Source: Bacteroidia bacterium
GTDB lineage: Bacteria > Bacteroidota > Bacteroidia > Bacteroidales > Rikenellaceae
Assembly (NCBI GenBank): GCA_025999315.1
Contig: BNXD01000024.1
Location: 1-22,074 of the forward strand
DNA length: 22,074 bases
Reading direction: 5' to 3'
Position numbers and translations under genes: made by a program
Part shown: positions 1 to 7,625 of the stretch, one piece after another
Layout of the letters: each line of letters starts with the position of its first letter
Numbering within the stretch: the first letter of the stretch is position 1
Notes under the pieces: generated by a model
What the model was told of the DNA's origin: nothing
Database searches by the model: none
The model's input: the letters and a program-made list of their open reading frames with translations, nothing else

Positions 1-137
1 TCAGGGTAACATGAACTCATGGTGCCATAAAAAAGGGCCCAGGGTGAGATAACATAAGATTTGACGACGCGACAAGGCGACAGCGGGAAAGATGCGAACA
101 GGGGAAATAATAATTTTGATGAATAAATTTTAAACAG
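1..137. repeat. Right part of composite intergenic repeat (copy C)
   Basis: This stretch carries no gene. Bases 40-77 match 14126-14163 in 31 of 38 positions (core CAGGG...TTGACG.CGCGA.AAGG). Bases 114-137 are the reverse complement of 13801-13825 apart from one substitution and one single-base gap (end ...AATAAATTTTAAACAG). The module order, inner module followed by an AT-rich terminus, is the same as at the right end of the 13801-14192 element. I read it as one end of a third copy whose remainder lies left of the window. Confidence 0.6.
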
Positions 138-185
138 CCTCCAACAATCGTCTCTTATTGTCTCAAGATGACAGAGAGTTAAACA

Positions 186-221
186 AAAAAAATCCACTCC
201 CGCAAAGGAGTGGATTTTTGT
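186..221 (-). terminator. Intrinsic terminator after yajC
   Basis: A perfect 13-bp inverted repeat (188-200 with 207-219, arms AAAAATCCACTCC / GGAGTGGATTTTT) has a 6-nt loop and, on the minus strand, runs into a T tract. It lies about 65 bp downstream of the yajC stop. The A/T flanks on both sides mean it could also work in the other direction. Confidence 0.8.
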
Positions 222-284
222 TTTAGCAACATAAGGCGCCTTTTCGCAGCGACATGCACACAATGCCGCCGCCGACACGAGGCG

Positions 285-611
285 CTATTTTGCAGGCTGT
301 TGCAGGTCGGTGGGGTCTTTCATCACCATCGACTTGTCGACGCGGATGGAGACGTTGTTGTCCACCTCCACCAGCACGTAATTTTCCTTCACCTCTTTGA
401 TGCTGCCATATATGCCACCGGCCGTTATAACCTTCTGTCCTCTGGTCAGCGCGTTGCGGAACTTGGCCAGCTCCTTCTGCTTCTTCTGCTGCGGGCGGAT
501 CATGAACAACCACATCACGGCAAATATCAATACCATCATAACCAGGAACTGGATGCTGTCCAGCCCCCCCTTTTTCGTGCCTTCCAGGAAAATAAACATG
601 AATTTCATCAT
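285..611 (-). CDS. yajC: Preprotein translocase subunit YajC
   Basis: A 108-aa protein with the YajC layout: a short N-terminus, one hydrophobic segment at about residues 19-38 ending in the conserved basic RPQQKKQKE stretch, then a small cytosolic domain with GQKVITAGGIYGSI and a VDK...VMKD tail. In known systems YajC is an inner-membrane accessory of the Sec translocon that associates with SecDF. I chose the ATG at 611 (a second in-frame ATG follows at 608). A longer in-frame start at 668 would add an uncharged AT-rich leader that overlaps the putative promoter. In Bacteroidetes yajC commonly sits just downstream of nusB; here an opposite-strand exporter gene separates them, and yajC appears to have its own promoter. 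Confidence 0.93.
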   Translation of the reverse strand: MMKFMFIFLEGTKKGGLDSIQFLVMMVLIFAVMWLFMIRPQQKKQKELAKFRNALTRGQKVITAGGIYGSIKEVKENYVLVEVDNNVSIRVDKSMVMKDPTDLQQPAK

Positions 612-645
612 CTGACTCTTAAATTTTATAAGACAAATATTTTGA

Positions 646-676
646 CAAAAATAATAAAATTTCGACAATTACCCAA
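646..676 (-). promoter_or_regulatory. Putative Bacteroidetes promoter of yajC
   Basis: On the minus strand a -33 TTG (676-674), a 20-nt spacer and the -7 box TATTTTTG (653-646) fit the TTTG-N19/20-TAnnTTTG promoter known from Bacteroidetes. It would give a leader of roughly 28 nt before the ATG at 611. This supports independent transcription of yajC. Confidence 0.5.
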
Positions 677-742
677 TCCGTAACCTCAAAAAACATGTTT
701 TTCTCTCGACGCGACGCTGTCGACAGAGCTACAACCGATCGC

Positions 743-759
743 TATTTTTGTTACCTTTG
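743..759 (+). promoter_or_regulatory. Putative -7 element(s) of the MFS gene
   Basis: Two overlapping-range matches to TAnnTTTG lie just upstream of the exporter: TATTTTTG at 743-750 and TACCTTTG at 752-759. No convincing -33 TTTG is present at the expected distance. Either box would give a leader of about 20-35 nt before the ATG at 791. Confidence 0.35.
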
Positions 760-790
760 GGCCTGCCAGAGGTCATACAGCCTCCATTTT

Positions 791-2029
791 ATGAAAGACA
801 AACATCTGACCGACAATCATTCACGCTCTGCAAACAGCAAACTTTACCTGCTTGTCATCCTCTCGTCGATGACGGCCTTCGCGCCGCTGGTCACCGACAT
901 GTACCTGCCGAGCCTGCCCGCGCTCACCGGCTATTTTGCCACCTCGGCCTCGATGGTGCAGCTCACCATCTCGACCAGCATGATCGGCATCGCCGTCGGG
1001 CAGCTCTTTTTTGGCCCCATAAGCGACAAAACGGGGCGACTGGGGCCGCTCTACGCCTCGCTGGGGCTCTACATGGCGGCCACCGTCGGCTGCATTTTCT
1101 CGCCCGACATCTATCTGTTCATAACTTTTCGCCTGCTTCAGGGGCTCGGCGCAGCCGGCAGCATCGTCCTCGCACGATCGATAGCCGCCGATCTGTTCAC
1201 CGGGGGAGAACTGTTGAGCTTTCTGGCGCTGATGGCTGCCGTTCAGGGCATTGCCCCCATTGCTGCGCCGGTTGTGGGCGGTGTGCTGCTGATCTTCACT
1301 TCCTGGAAGGGTGTGTTTGTCATACTGGGAGCGCTGGGAGTAGCGATATGGGTCATGAGCCTCTGGCTGAAGGAGTCGTTGCCGCGTCGTCGTCGCATCG
1401 ACGCGTCGCTGATCTCGACCCTGCGGTTTTTTGTCCCCGTGCTGCGCAACCGGCTGTTGATGCTCTACATTGCGCTGCTGTCGTTTTCCACGGCGATCAT
1501 GTTCGCCTATATCGCCTCCTCGCCCTTCATCTTTCAGCAACACTATGGCGTGTCGCCCATCGTCTACAGTGTGATCTTTGCCGTCAACGCCGTGGGGCTG
1601 ACCATCGGCAACGTCGTCTCGGCCAGGATGGGCGATCCGCACCGGACGCTTAAGCGATGTGTGGCGGGGATGTTTGTTTTCAGCCTGTCGACCGGGGTAA
1701 CGCTGCTGCTCGAGCTGCCTCTGATCGTTTTCTGCGTGCCGCTGTTTCTGACGCTGCTCTTTGCGGGCGGGACGTTCCCTCTGGCGACCAACATGGCTCT
1801 CGACCTGGAGCGGCAGTACAAGGGCACCGCCTCGGCAACTCTGGGGGCGTGCACCTTTCTGGCCGGCGGAGCGATCATGCCGCTGGCCGGGCTCGGCAAT
1901 ATCCTCCATTCGACCGCCGCGGCGATGGCTGCGAGCGCAACTATTGCACTGATCATGATGATGTTGGTGGGCAGAATTTCCCGCTTCGACAAGCCGGACC
2001 TCAAAGCAGTCCCCGTCCGCTCTTTGTGA
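791..2029 (+). CDS. MFS multidrug exporter, Bcr/CflA (DHA1) family
   Basis: A 412-aa very hydrophobic protein with about 12 predicted membrane segments. Early residues contain VTDMYLPSLPAL, the Bcr/CflA signature around TM1. The TM2-TM3 loop has the MFS motif A (GPISDKTGRLGPL), and TM4 has RLLQGLGAAGSIVLARSIAAD. Known relatives are proton-driven exporters of bicyclomycin, chloramphenicol or sulfonamides; the substrate here cannot be read from sequence. Start chosen at the ATG at 791: an in-frame ATG at 695 would add 32 residues that are polar, not a membrane segment, and span the likely promoter. The 3' end overlaps the convergent nusB gene by 29 bp. The gene sits between nusB and yajC on the opposite strand, which suggests a later insertion into a conserved pair. 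Confidence 0.9.
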   Translation: MKDKHLTDNHSRSANSKLYLLVILSSMTAFAPLVTDMYLPSLPALTGYFATSASMVQLTISTSMIGIAVGQLFFGPISDKTGRLGPLYASLGLYMAATVGCIFSPDIYLFITFRLLQGLGAAGSIVLARSIAADLFTGGELLSFLALMAAVQGIAPIAAPVVGGVLLIFTSWKGVFVILGALGVAIWVMSLWLKESLPRRRRIDASLISTLRFFVPVLRNRLLMLYIALLSFSTAIMFAYIASSPFIFQQHYGVSPIVYSVIFAVNAVGLTIGNVVSARMGDPHRTLKRCVAGMFVFSLSTGVTLLLELPLIVFCVPLFLTLLFAGGTFPLATNMALDLERQYKGTASATLGACTFLAGGAIMPLAGLGNILHSTAAAMAASATIALIMMMLVGRISRFDKPDLKAVPVRSL

Positions 2030-2939
2030 TGCGGCCCTGCGAGCGAAGCTCTTCGACCACCTTGTCGAGGATGCCGTTGATGAAGACGCAACTGCTGGGG
2101 GTGCTGTAGTATTTCGAGATTTCGATATATTCGTCGAGCGTCACCTTCACCGGGATCGACGGGAAACTCACCAGCTCGGCAATGGCCGCCGTCATCACCA
2201 GACCGTCGAGAAAAGCGATGCGTTCGACGTCCCAGTTCTTGGCAAAACGCTCGACATAACTCATATATTCGTCATAACCGGTCAGCGACGCCGTGAACAG
2301 CTCGCCCGGGAAACGCCTGTCGTCATCGTTCTTGAACTGGGGTAGCAACGGCAACTGAAACTGGTCGGCCCGACATGCCGAGAGAGTGCGCATCGCCATG
2401 ATCAGGGCAAAATCCATGTCGTCGGCCCACAGCAGCGACCACTCCTCGAGCACCTCCTCCATCTGTTCGCTCTCGGCGACGATCTGCGAATAGAACTGCT
2501 CGGCCAGATGCACGTCGCTGCGATAGTCCGAGTGGGGGGTCGACATGTATTGCCGGTAAAATTCGGTGTTGGAGAGGGCGTTGTAGAGGACCTTGACCGT
2601 CTCCTGCTCGCCCGCCCAGTCGAGGGAGCGTTTTGCCAGATAGTCGCCCAGGGGCTTGCTGCCTGCGATCTGCGCCACCAGGGCGCTGTCTACGAAACGA
2701 CGATTGGGATTGAGCTCTTCGGGTGTGGGGAGCCTCTTGGCCCGGCCCAACTCGATGCGCCGCGAGGCATAGTCGGCCACATCGACCATCAGGCGAAGCA
2801 TCAGGTGGTAGAGCTCGAAGGTTTTGTCGACCGAGGCTCCGAGAGTTTTGAGCGACGCGGTGAGAGAATCGGATTCCGATTTGAGGTGAGCATATAGCGC
2901 TTTTATCACCTTTATCCTTAACAAACGTCTGCTCAACAT
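2001..2939 (-). CDS. nusB: Transcription antitermination factor NusB (long Bacteroidetes form)
   Basis: A 312-aa protein, about twice the length of E. coli NusB. It has the Bacteroidetes architecture: an N-terminal MLSRRLLRIKVIKALYAH helix typical of NusB, a long helical middle, and a C-terminal NusB fold around residues 200-300 (FLDGLVMTAAIAEL, VKVTLDEYIEISKYYSTP, FINGILDKVVEEL). NusB with NusE/S10 binds boxA RNA in the rRNA antitermination complex. I chose the ATG at 2939, since homologues start at this MLSRR-like position; an alternative ATG at 2948 adds only three residues. Upstream, a weak minus-strand promoter (TTTG at 2995-2992, TAATTTCG at 2973-2966) overlaps the divergent flavoprotein promoter. 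The last codons overlap the convergent MFS gene. Confidence 0.9.
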   Translation of the reverse strand: MLSRRLLRIKVIKALYAHLKSESDSLTASLKTLGASVDKTFELYHLMLRLMVDVADYASRRIELGRAKRLPTPEELNPNRRFVDSALVAQIAGSKPLGDYLAKRSLDWAGEQETVKVLYNALSNTEFYRQYMSTPHSDYRSDVHLAEQFYSQIVAESEQMEEVLEEWSLLWADDMDFALIMAMRTLSACRADQFQLPLLPQFKNDDDRRFPGELFTASLTGYDEYMSYVERFAKNWDVERIAFLDGLVMTAAIAELVSFPSIPVKVTLDEYIEISKYYSTPSSCVFINGILDKVVEELRSQGRITKSGRGLL

Positions 2940-2983
2940 ATCGCCCAAAAAAGTTTTGCGGGAGCGAAATTACACATTTTCTT

Positions 2984-2991
2984 TATATTTG
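2984..2991 (+). promoter_or_regulatory. -7 element of the HI0933-family gene
   Basis: TATATTTG is a perfect TAnnTTTG match 17 nt before the ATG at 3009. The nearest upstream TTTTG (2954-2958) is 25 nt away, longer than the usual 19-20, so the -33 assignment is uncertain. The leader would be very short. Confidence 0.45.
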
Positions 2992-3008
2992 CAAAAAAAA
3001 CGAGCCGA

Positions 3009-4280
3009 ATGGAGTACGATGTGATTGTGATAGGGGCCGGAGCGGCCGGACTGATGGCCGCCGGAGAGGCTGCCCTGGAGGGACATAGCGTGCTGGTGCT
3101 CGAAAAGATGGAGAAGGCCGCCCGCAAGGTGCGCATCTCGGGCAAGGGTCGTTGCAACCTGACCAACACCCGCCCGCGCGAAGAGTTTCTCGAAAAAGTG
3201 AGGTCCGGGCGTGATTTTTTTGCTCCGGCCTTCGACCAGTTCGACAACCGTCGCACCTTTACTTTTTTTCGCAAACAGGGCGTACCCCTCGAGGTGGAGC
3301 GCGGCGAGAGGGTTTTCCCCCGCAGCGGCAAAGCGTGGGACATAGCCAACGCACTGGTGGAGTGGGTCGAAGAGAGCGGCGCCAAGATCGAGTACCACAC
3401 CAGCGTCGAGCGCATCCTCACCGTCGGCGGTCAGATATTCGGCGTGGAGGTGCTCAACCGCAAAGGCTTTGTGCGCAAATTCGAGTGCAGCAAAATCATC
3501 CTTGCCACGGGCGGAGCCTCCTATCCCTCGACCGGTTCGACGGGCGACGGCTATCGTCTGGCCCACGACCTGGGTCACTCCATCGAACCAATACGCCCCT
3601 CGCTGGTGGCGCTGGTGAGCTCGTTGCCTGCCATCCACTCTCTCGAAGGGATGAGCCTGCGCAATGTCGGGGCTCGCCTTGTGGTCGACGGCCAGACGGT
3701 GCGCGAAGAGTTCGGCGAGCTCGACTTTTCGTCGCGCGGGGTCGAAGGGGCGGTCATCCTGCGCGTCAGTCGCGACGCGGTCGACGCGCTGATCGACGGC
3801 CACAGGGTGGAGGTGGAGCTCGACCTGAAGCCCGCCCTCGATGTCGAAACCCTGCGCGAACGCATAGTCCGCGAACGCGAGGCCCTGCCCGATGTGGCGC
3901 GTCTGGGCGAGCTGCTACGCAAACTGATGCCCGCCCCGCTGGTGGAGGTGATCGCCGCCGAGGTGGGACGGCCATCTTCGGCGCGCATGAACAGTCTGGA
4001 TCAGAGCGTTTTCGAGCGCGTCATCGAGCTTTTGAAACGCTTCACTCTGCCCATCGACGATTACGGTCCGTTCGACCAGGCTGTGGTGACGGCGGGCGGC
4101 ATATCGCTCGAAGAGGTCGATCCGCAGACGCTGCAGTCGAGGATACTTCCGGGGCTCTATCTGGCCGGCGAGGTGCTGGACATCGATGCCGACACGGGGG
4201 GATACAACCTGCAGATCGCATTCTCGACCGGACGGCTGGCCGGCCGCCTTCTGGGCTCAACCAAACCTGCAAAATCATGA
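3009..4280 (+). CDS. HI0933/YhiN-family FAD-dependent oxidoreductase
   Basis: A 423-aa flavoprotein of the family's usual length. It opens with a Rossmann dinucleotide-binding motif (VIGAGAAGLMAAGEAA, residues 7-22). The family signature GKGRCNLTN follows at 45-53, ATGGASYPSTGSTGDGY at 165-181, and the C-terminal FAD-contacting AGEVLDIDADTGGYNLQIA at about 386-404. These identify the HI0933-like (Pfam) / BaiN-type family, mostly uncharacterised. Some gut members have been linked to bile-acid dehydroxylation, but I see nothing here that assigns a substrate. The start at 3009 is set by the glycine motif directly after it. Its stop overlaps the next gene's start by 4 nt (ATGA), so the two are probably translationally coupled. 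Confidence 0.92.
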   Translation: MEYDVIVIGAGAAGLMAAGEAALEGHSVLVLEKMEKAARKVRISGKGRCNLTNTRPREEFLEKVRSGRDFFAPAFDQFDNRRTFTFFRKQGVPLEVERGERVFPRSGKAWDIANALVEWVEESGAKIEYHTSVERILTVGGQIFGVEVLNRKGFVRKFECSKIILATGGASYPSTGSTGDGYRLAHDLGHSIEPIRPSLVALVSSLPAIHSLEGMSLRNVGARLVVDGQTVREEFGELDFSSRGVEGAVILRVSRDAVDALIDGHRVEVELDLKPALDVETLRERIVREREALPDVARLGELLRKLMPAPLVEVIAAEVGRPSSARMNSLDQSVFERVIELLKRFTLPIDDYGPFDQAVVTAGGISLEEVDPQTLQSRILPGLYLAGEVLDIDADTGGYNLQIAFSTGRLAGRLLGSTKPAKS

Positions 4281-4804
4281 GATTCAACCTCAAGACCCGT
4301 ATTTTCAGGGCTGTCCTCTATCTTGGCGCCATGACCCACCTGCGCCACTTCCGCGGCCACGGCATCCACTCGCCCTACGCCTACAATCTGGTGCGCAACA
4401 CCATATACAAACGCCACGTCGTTGGCTCAGACCACAGCCTTTTTGAGGCGATGCGCAGCATGAAGATGCCACGCCGCTCCTCCGTCCAGATACAGAACAT
4501 CATGCACCATCTGCACTGCACCTCGTGGCGGATCGTCTCGGGGGTGGGCGACATGGCGGGGCTCGGCGCCGAAACTCTCGTGCTGACCCATCCCGACATC
4601 GACAAGGAGGGGCTGCTCAAGGTGTTCCGGTGCGTCAAGCAGGGGGGCGGCAGCATGATCGTGATCTTTCCGCGCAGCAACTCCTACCGCCACGCCATCT
4701 GCCGTCGCCTGTGCCGCAAGGGCGAATTCATGAGCATCGACAACCGCCGCTTCACCCTGATGCAGTTCAGCCCCAAACTGCCCCGGCAGCACTATAAGCT
4801 GTAG
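4277..4804 (+). CDS. Hypothetical protein, resembles a reduced SAM-methyltransferase
   Basis: A 175-aa protein starting at an ATG that overlaps the stop of the flavoprotein gene. Residues 15-40 (MTHLRHFRGHGIHSPYAYN) resemble the HGVHSPF.Y motif at the N-terminus of Bacteroidetes class I SAM-dependent methyltransferases. The C-terminus (GGGSMIVIFPRSNS, then FTLMQFSPKLPRQHYKL) resembles the last strands and QHF/QHY tail of the same proteins. What would normally lie between, the glycine-rich SAM-binding Rossmann motif, is not visible: the middle is only about 90 residues. It may therefore be a shrunken non-catalytic relative. This family link is from memory of motifs and not a database search. 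No transmembrane segment or signal peptide is seen. Confidence 0.6.
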   Translation: MRFNLKTRIFRAVLYLGAMTHLRHFRGHGIHSPYAYNLVRNTIYKRHVVGSDHSLFEAMRSMKMPRRSSVQIQNIMHHLHCTSWRIVSGVGDMAGLGAETLVLTHPDIDKEGLLKVFRCVKQGGGSMIVIFPRSNSYRHAICRRLCRKGEFMSIDNRRFTLMQFSPKLPRQHYKL

Positions 4805-4820
4805 TATAAACTGTAAGTCT

Positions 4821-4952
4821 TTCGGCTTTGCGCAGCAAAGTCGGCGGCCCGCAGCCACCCCGGGCGCAGGGCCGCCCCCATCGCCGTTACGCCCTTCGCC
4901 TGCGGCTTCGAGAGCAGCCTTCAACGAAGCGTCCCTCCGCTGGCTGCGGGCC
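4821..4952. repeat. GC-rich structured intergenic repeat (module copy 1)
   Basis: The spacer after 4804 starts with a hairpin CTTTGC-gca-GCAAAG (4826-4840). Bases 4821-4861 match 21724-21764 in 37 of 41 positions. A perfect 11-bp inverted repeat GGCCCGCAGCC (4846-4856) / GGCTGCGGGCC (4942-4952) encloses about 85 bp containing further GC hairpins and AGC-GTCCCTCC-GCT (4928-4941). The first hairpin may help terminate transcription, but no T run follows it. The structure lies between two plus-strand genes. Confidence 0.65.
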
Positions 4953-5051
4953 ACAAAATGCAATCAGAAAAAGAAGCTCGGAGTAATTCTTTTTAAACGA
5001 CTTCTCATCTACACAACTGCATAAACTTTTGCCAATCTCCCCGCCGTCCGT

Positions 5052-6605
5052 ATGAAACGCCGCCTCGCCTTGCTTTTTATTCCGTTCCTGTGCACCGCCG
5101 TCGCCCTCACCGGGCTCTATACGCTGCTGCACTACATGCTGCTCGTCCGTTTCGAGACGCTGCCTGTCAAGGAGATTTGGGTGGAAGTGCTGTTGCCGTC
5201 AATTCTCGCCGCTCTGATCGGGATTTTCTATTTCCGCAAACGAATCGTCCTGTTGCGCCTCGGCTGGAGGGGCCACGACTTCTATACTTTCATCTGCATA
5301 ATCGGCCTGGCCGTGCCTTCTGTCGTGGCGCAGATGCACCTCGAGGAGAGTTTCGGCAAACTCACCCGCGTGGAGCGTCCTTCGCAGATCGACCTGCGGC
5401 ATCCGACGCGCTATTACCACATCGACCGCGCCTGGGTGGCCAACAACCGGGGCGGTTACTCGATGAAAACGACCAGCGCCAACCGTTACGGTTCAAAGAT
5501 CATGGTTACTTTCTTTTTCGCCGCCCCGATGTTCGACTCACCATCGGACAGCCTCTCCCCTCGCTCGAACAGATGGATCGTCAACACCTACTCGAGCGAG
5601 TTTCCCAATACGGCTTTAGACAAAAGCGAGCAACAGGCCCGAATAGAGGAGTATTTCCGACGGTGCGCAGGAATGTTCACGCGCCACAGATTCGACACAC
5701 GCTACCTGCGCAATTCGCGGGGAAGCGACGACCACGACTATTGCCTCGAGGCAGTGAACGATGCGCGCATCGGCGCAGCCGAGCCGCTGTTGATTCTTCT
5801 CCCCAAGAAAGGCAGCTACCAGGCGCGCACGGGCAACGGATACAACTGGATATGGTATACCTTTCTGGGGGGCATCGCGCTGTGGTTCATTCTGATGGTC
5901 AATACGCCTTTTGACAGGAAGATGGCCCGCCGCTTTTTCTCGAACCATCTGAGGGCCAAAGACAGGGAACGCCGCCGACAGTCGTCGCTCGAAATGCTGG
6001 CGATGTTCTATCCTCAAAAAAAAATCTGGGCCGCTCCTGTGATATTCGACATCAATCTGCTGCTCTTTCTGGCGATGGCCATCGGCGGGGTGAGCATCTT
6101 TACACCCCGCTCGGCAGATCTGCTCGCATGGGGCGGCTGTTACGCTCCGGCCATTGCCCGTGGAGAGTGGTGGCGCCTGCTCACATCGATGTTTCTCCAC
6201 GCCGGGGTGTTGCATCTGGCGATGAACATGCTGGTTTTCTATATGATATGTCTGCCGCTCGAGGAGGCGCTGGGCAGCCGCCGTTTCATGATCATATACC
6301 TCGTCTCGGGCCTCGCGGCGGGCGTATGCAGCCTCTGCCTCCACCATACGGCGGCGGTGAGCGTAGGGGCGTCGGGGGCCATTTTCGGCATGTACGGCCT
6401 CACTGCGGCGATGATGCTCACCGGATATGTCGACCGGACGACCGTCTCGACATTCCGGCCGATGATATTTATCTTCATATTTTTCAATATCTTTACGGGC
6501 CTGCTCAACGGCAACATCGACATGGCGGCCCACGTGGGCGGTTTGGGCGCAGGGTTCATCATCGGTCTGCTGTTCTTTCCCAAATATAAAAAACATAAGC
6601 GATGA
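5052..6605 (+). CDS. Rhomboid-family intramembrane serine protease with long N-terminal region
   Basis: A 517-aa membrane protein. The C-terminal ~190 residues form a rhomboid core: GEWWRLLTSMFLHAGVLHLA, the H-x-x-x-N motif HLAMN, catalytic serine in GASGAIFG (about Ser441), and catalytic histidine in AAHVGGLGAG (about His494). The first half has three hydrophobic segments (about 7-33, 45-60, 75-95), a ~180-residue soluble region without a recognised domain, and another membrane segment near 275-295. It is therefore much longer than a minimal rhomboid. Such proteases cleave membrane-embedded substrates; the target here is unknown. An imperfect -7 box AACTTTTG at 5024-5031 precedes the ATG. 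The stop overlaps the adenosyltransferase start by 4 nt. Confidence 0.9.
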   Translation: MKRRLALLFIPFLCTAVALTGLYTLLHYMLLVRFETLPVKEIWVEVLLPSILAALIGIFYFRKRIVLLRLGWRGHDFYTFICIIGLAVPSVVAQMHLEESFGKLTRVERPSQIDLRHPTRYYHIDRAWVANNRGGYSMKTTSANRYGSKIMVTFFFAAPMFDSPSDSLSPRSNRWIVNTYSSEFPNTALDKSEQQARIEEYFRRCAGMFTRHRFDTRYLRNSRGSDDHDYCLEAVNDARIGAAEPLLILLPKKGSYQARTGNGYNWIWYTFLGGIALWFILMVNTPFDRKMARRFFSNHLRAKDRERRRQSSLEMLAMFYPQKKIWAAPVIFDINLLLFLAMAIGGVSIFTPRSADLLAWGGCYAPAIARGEWWRLLTSMFLHAGVLHLAMNMLVFYMICLPLEEALGSRRFMIIYLVSGLAAGVCSLCLHHTAAVSVGASGAIFGMYGLTAAMMLTGYVDRTTVSTFRPMIFIFIFFNIFTGLLNGNIDMAAHVGGLGAGFIIGLLFFPKYKKHKR

Positions 6606-7162
6606 AGATCTACACCAAAGGCGGGGACGGCGGCACAACGTCGCTCACGGGCGGCGAGAGGGTCCCCAAATGGGATTTGCGGGTGGAAGCCTATGGCAGC
6701 GTCGACGAGCTGATGGCCCATGTTGCGCTGCTGGGCGACACGCTGGCACAGTTGGGCGAGCCGGCCGCGCGACAGTGCGCCGAGCTGGAGCGCATCGTCT
6801 CCACTCTGATGACCGTCGCGGCCCTCTTCTCGCAGGGCAAAGGGGCAAAGGAACTTGCCGACCTCGCTCTCTGCCGGACGGCATGGCTCGAGGAGCGCAT
6901 CGACGCCATCTCGGCCACGCTCAGCCCGCTCGGCAGCTTCACCCTGCCCGGAGGCCACCCCGCCGTCTCGCTGACGCACATCTGCCGCACCGTCTGCCGC
7001 CGCGCCGAACGGGCAGCCCTCAGGGCCGACGCACAGAGCGGCCTGTCGCGCAATGCACTGATCTACCTGAACCGCCTGTCCGACTATTTCTATGCGCTGG
7101 GGCGCGAACTCACTCAGCTACTGGACGTTAAAGAGCGAATCTGGCGCATGGACGATCGGTAA
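6602..7162 (+). CDS. PduO-type ATP:cob(I)alamin adenosyltransferase
   Basis: A 186-aa protein with the PduO/MMAB family hallmarks: the N-terminal ATP-binding KIYTKGGDGGTTSLTGGERV (cf. TKxGDxGxT), VEAYGSVDEL at about 29-38, the central FTLPGGHPAVSLTHICRTVCRRAERAAL with the conserved R-R-A-E, and a C-terminal LIYLNRLSDYFYALGRE. Family members transfer the adenosyl group of ATP to cob(I)alamin to form coenzyme B12. The enzyme is cytosolic and usually trimeric. The length is normal. The start is fixed by the TKGGDGG motif five residues in, and overlaps the rhomboid stop (ATGA), implying coupled translation. No cobalamin riboswitch is visible upstream. No B12-dependent enzyme gene lies in the window, so its client is elsewhere. 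Confidence 0.95.
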   Translation: MKIYTKGGDGGTTSLTGGERVPKWDLRVEAYGSVDELMAHVALLGDTLAQLGEPAARQCAELERIVSTLMTVAALFSQGKGAKELADLALCRTAWLEERIDAISATLSPLGSFTLPGGHPAVSLTHICRTVCRRAERAALRADAQSGLSRNALIYLNRLSDYFYALGRELTQLLDVKERIWRMDDR

Positions 7163-7185
7163 AAGCACAAAATGCGGCCGGAGCC

Positions 7186-7215
7186 ATTGTAGTAATAATA
7201 TTTTTTCTACTTTTG
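7186..7215 (+). promoter_or_regulatory. Bacteroidetes promoter of the DUF2795-type gene
   Basis: ATTG at 7186-7189, an 18-nt spacer and TACTTTTG at 7208-7215 match the -33/-7 arrangement. The predicted transcript starts about 20 nt before the ATG at 7244. Confidence 0.6.
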
Positions 7216-7243
7216 CACTCTGGAAAACCGCAATCGACGAACT

Positions 7244-7465
7244 ATGTATTGGACACTGGAACTTGCATCCAAGCTCGAAGACGCTCCCTGGCCCGCCACA
7301 AAGGAGGAGTTGATCGACTATGCCATACGCTCGGGGGCGCCGCTGGAGGTGATCGAAAACCTGAACGAGATCGAGGACGACGGCGAGATTTGCGAAAGCA
7401 TCGAAGACATCTGGCCCGACTACCCCAGCAAGGAGGATTTTTTCTTCAACGAAGACGAGTATTAA
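7244..7465 (+). CDS. Small DUF2795-type conserved protein
   Basis: A 73-aa acidic protein beginning MYWTLELASKLEDAPWPAT, with ELIDYAIRSGAPLEVIENL in the middle and an acidic aromatic end (SIEDIWPDYPSKEDFFFNED). I recognise this as the small cytosolic DUF2795-like protein conserved across Bacteroidetes; its function is unknown to me. It has no signal peptide or membrane segment. It is a single-gene unit between its own promoter and a hairpin terminator, and is the last host-like gene before the AT-rich restriction-modification island. Confidence 0.85.
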   Translation: MYWTLELASKLEDAPWPATKEELIDYAIRSGAPLEVIENLNEIEDDGEICESIEDIWPDYPSKEDFFFNEDEY

Positions 7466-7512
7466 CTGCAAATAGCCGCTAAACGCCTCGAAAATAGGAT
7501 GTGTGATGAATC

Positions 7513-7547
7513 CAATAGCCTGCCTGAAAAGCAGGCTATTGATGTTT
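7513..7547 (+). terminator. Hairpin terminator after the DUF2795-type gene
   Basis: A perfect 11-bp stem CAATAGCCTGC (7513-7523) / GCAGGCTATTG (7531-7541) with a 7-nt loop is followed by ATGTTTT. The T tract is short, so termination may be partial. It marks the boundary between GC-rich host sequence and the AT-rich island. Confidence 0.65.
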
Positions 7548-7593
7548 TGAAGAAAATATGGATTGTGCTGCTACTGCTTCCCGGGGAAAACAG

Positions 7594-7601
7594 TATATTT
7601 G
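7594..7601 (+). promoter_or_regulatory. -7 element of the restriction-modification operon
   Basis: TATATTTG is a perfect -7 match about 25 nt before the endonuclease ATG at 7626. No clear -33 TTTG is seen at the proper spacing. No gene for a controller (C) protein lies between this box and the endonuclease. Confidence 0.4.
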
Positions 7602-7625
7602 CCATATAATAAGATACTCTGCCGC

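Noticed and set aside
4042..4293. Minus-strand frames inside the flavoprotein gene and similar GC-driven frames inside other genes (for example 821-1909, 5616-6638, 18033-19517)
   Set aside because: They lie antisense to well-supported genes, lack recognisable motifs, and are Arg/His/Gly-rich, as expected of shadow frames in GC-rich DNA.
7163..7243. Cobalamin riboswitch or small RNA near the adenosyltransferase gene
   Set aside because: The spacer is too short and has no B12-box; only a promoter for the DUF2795-type gene is visible.
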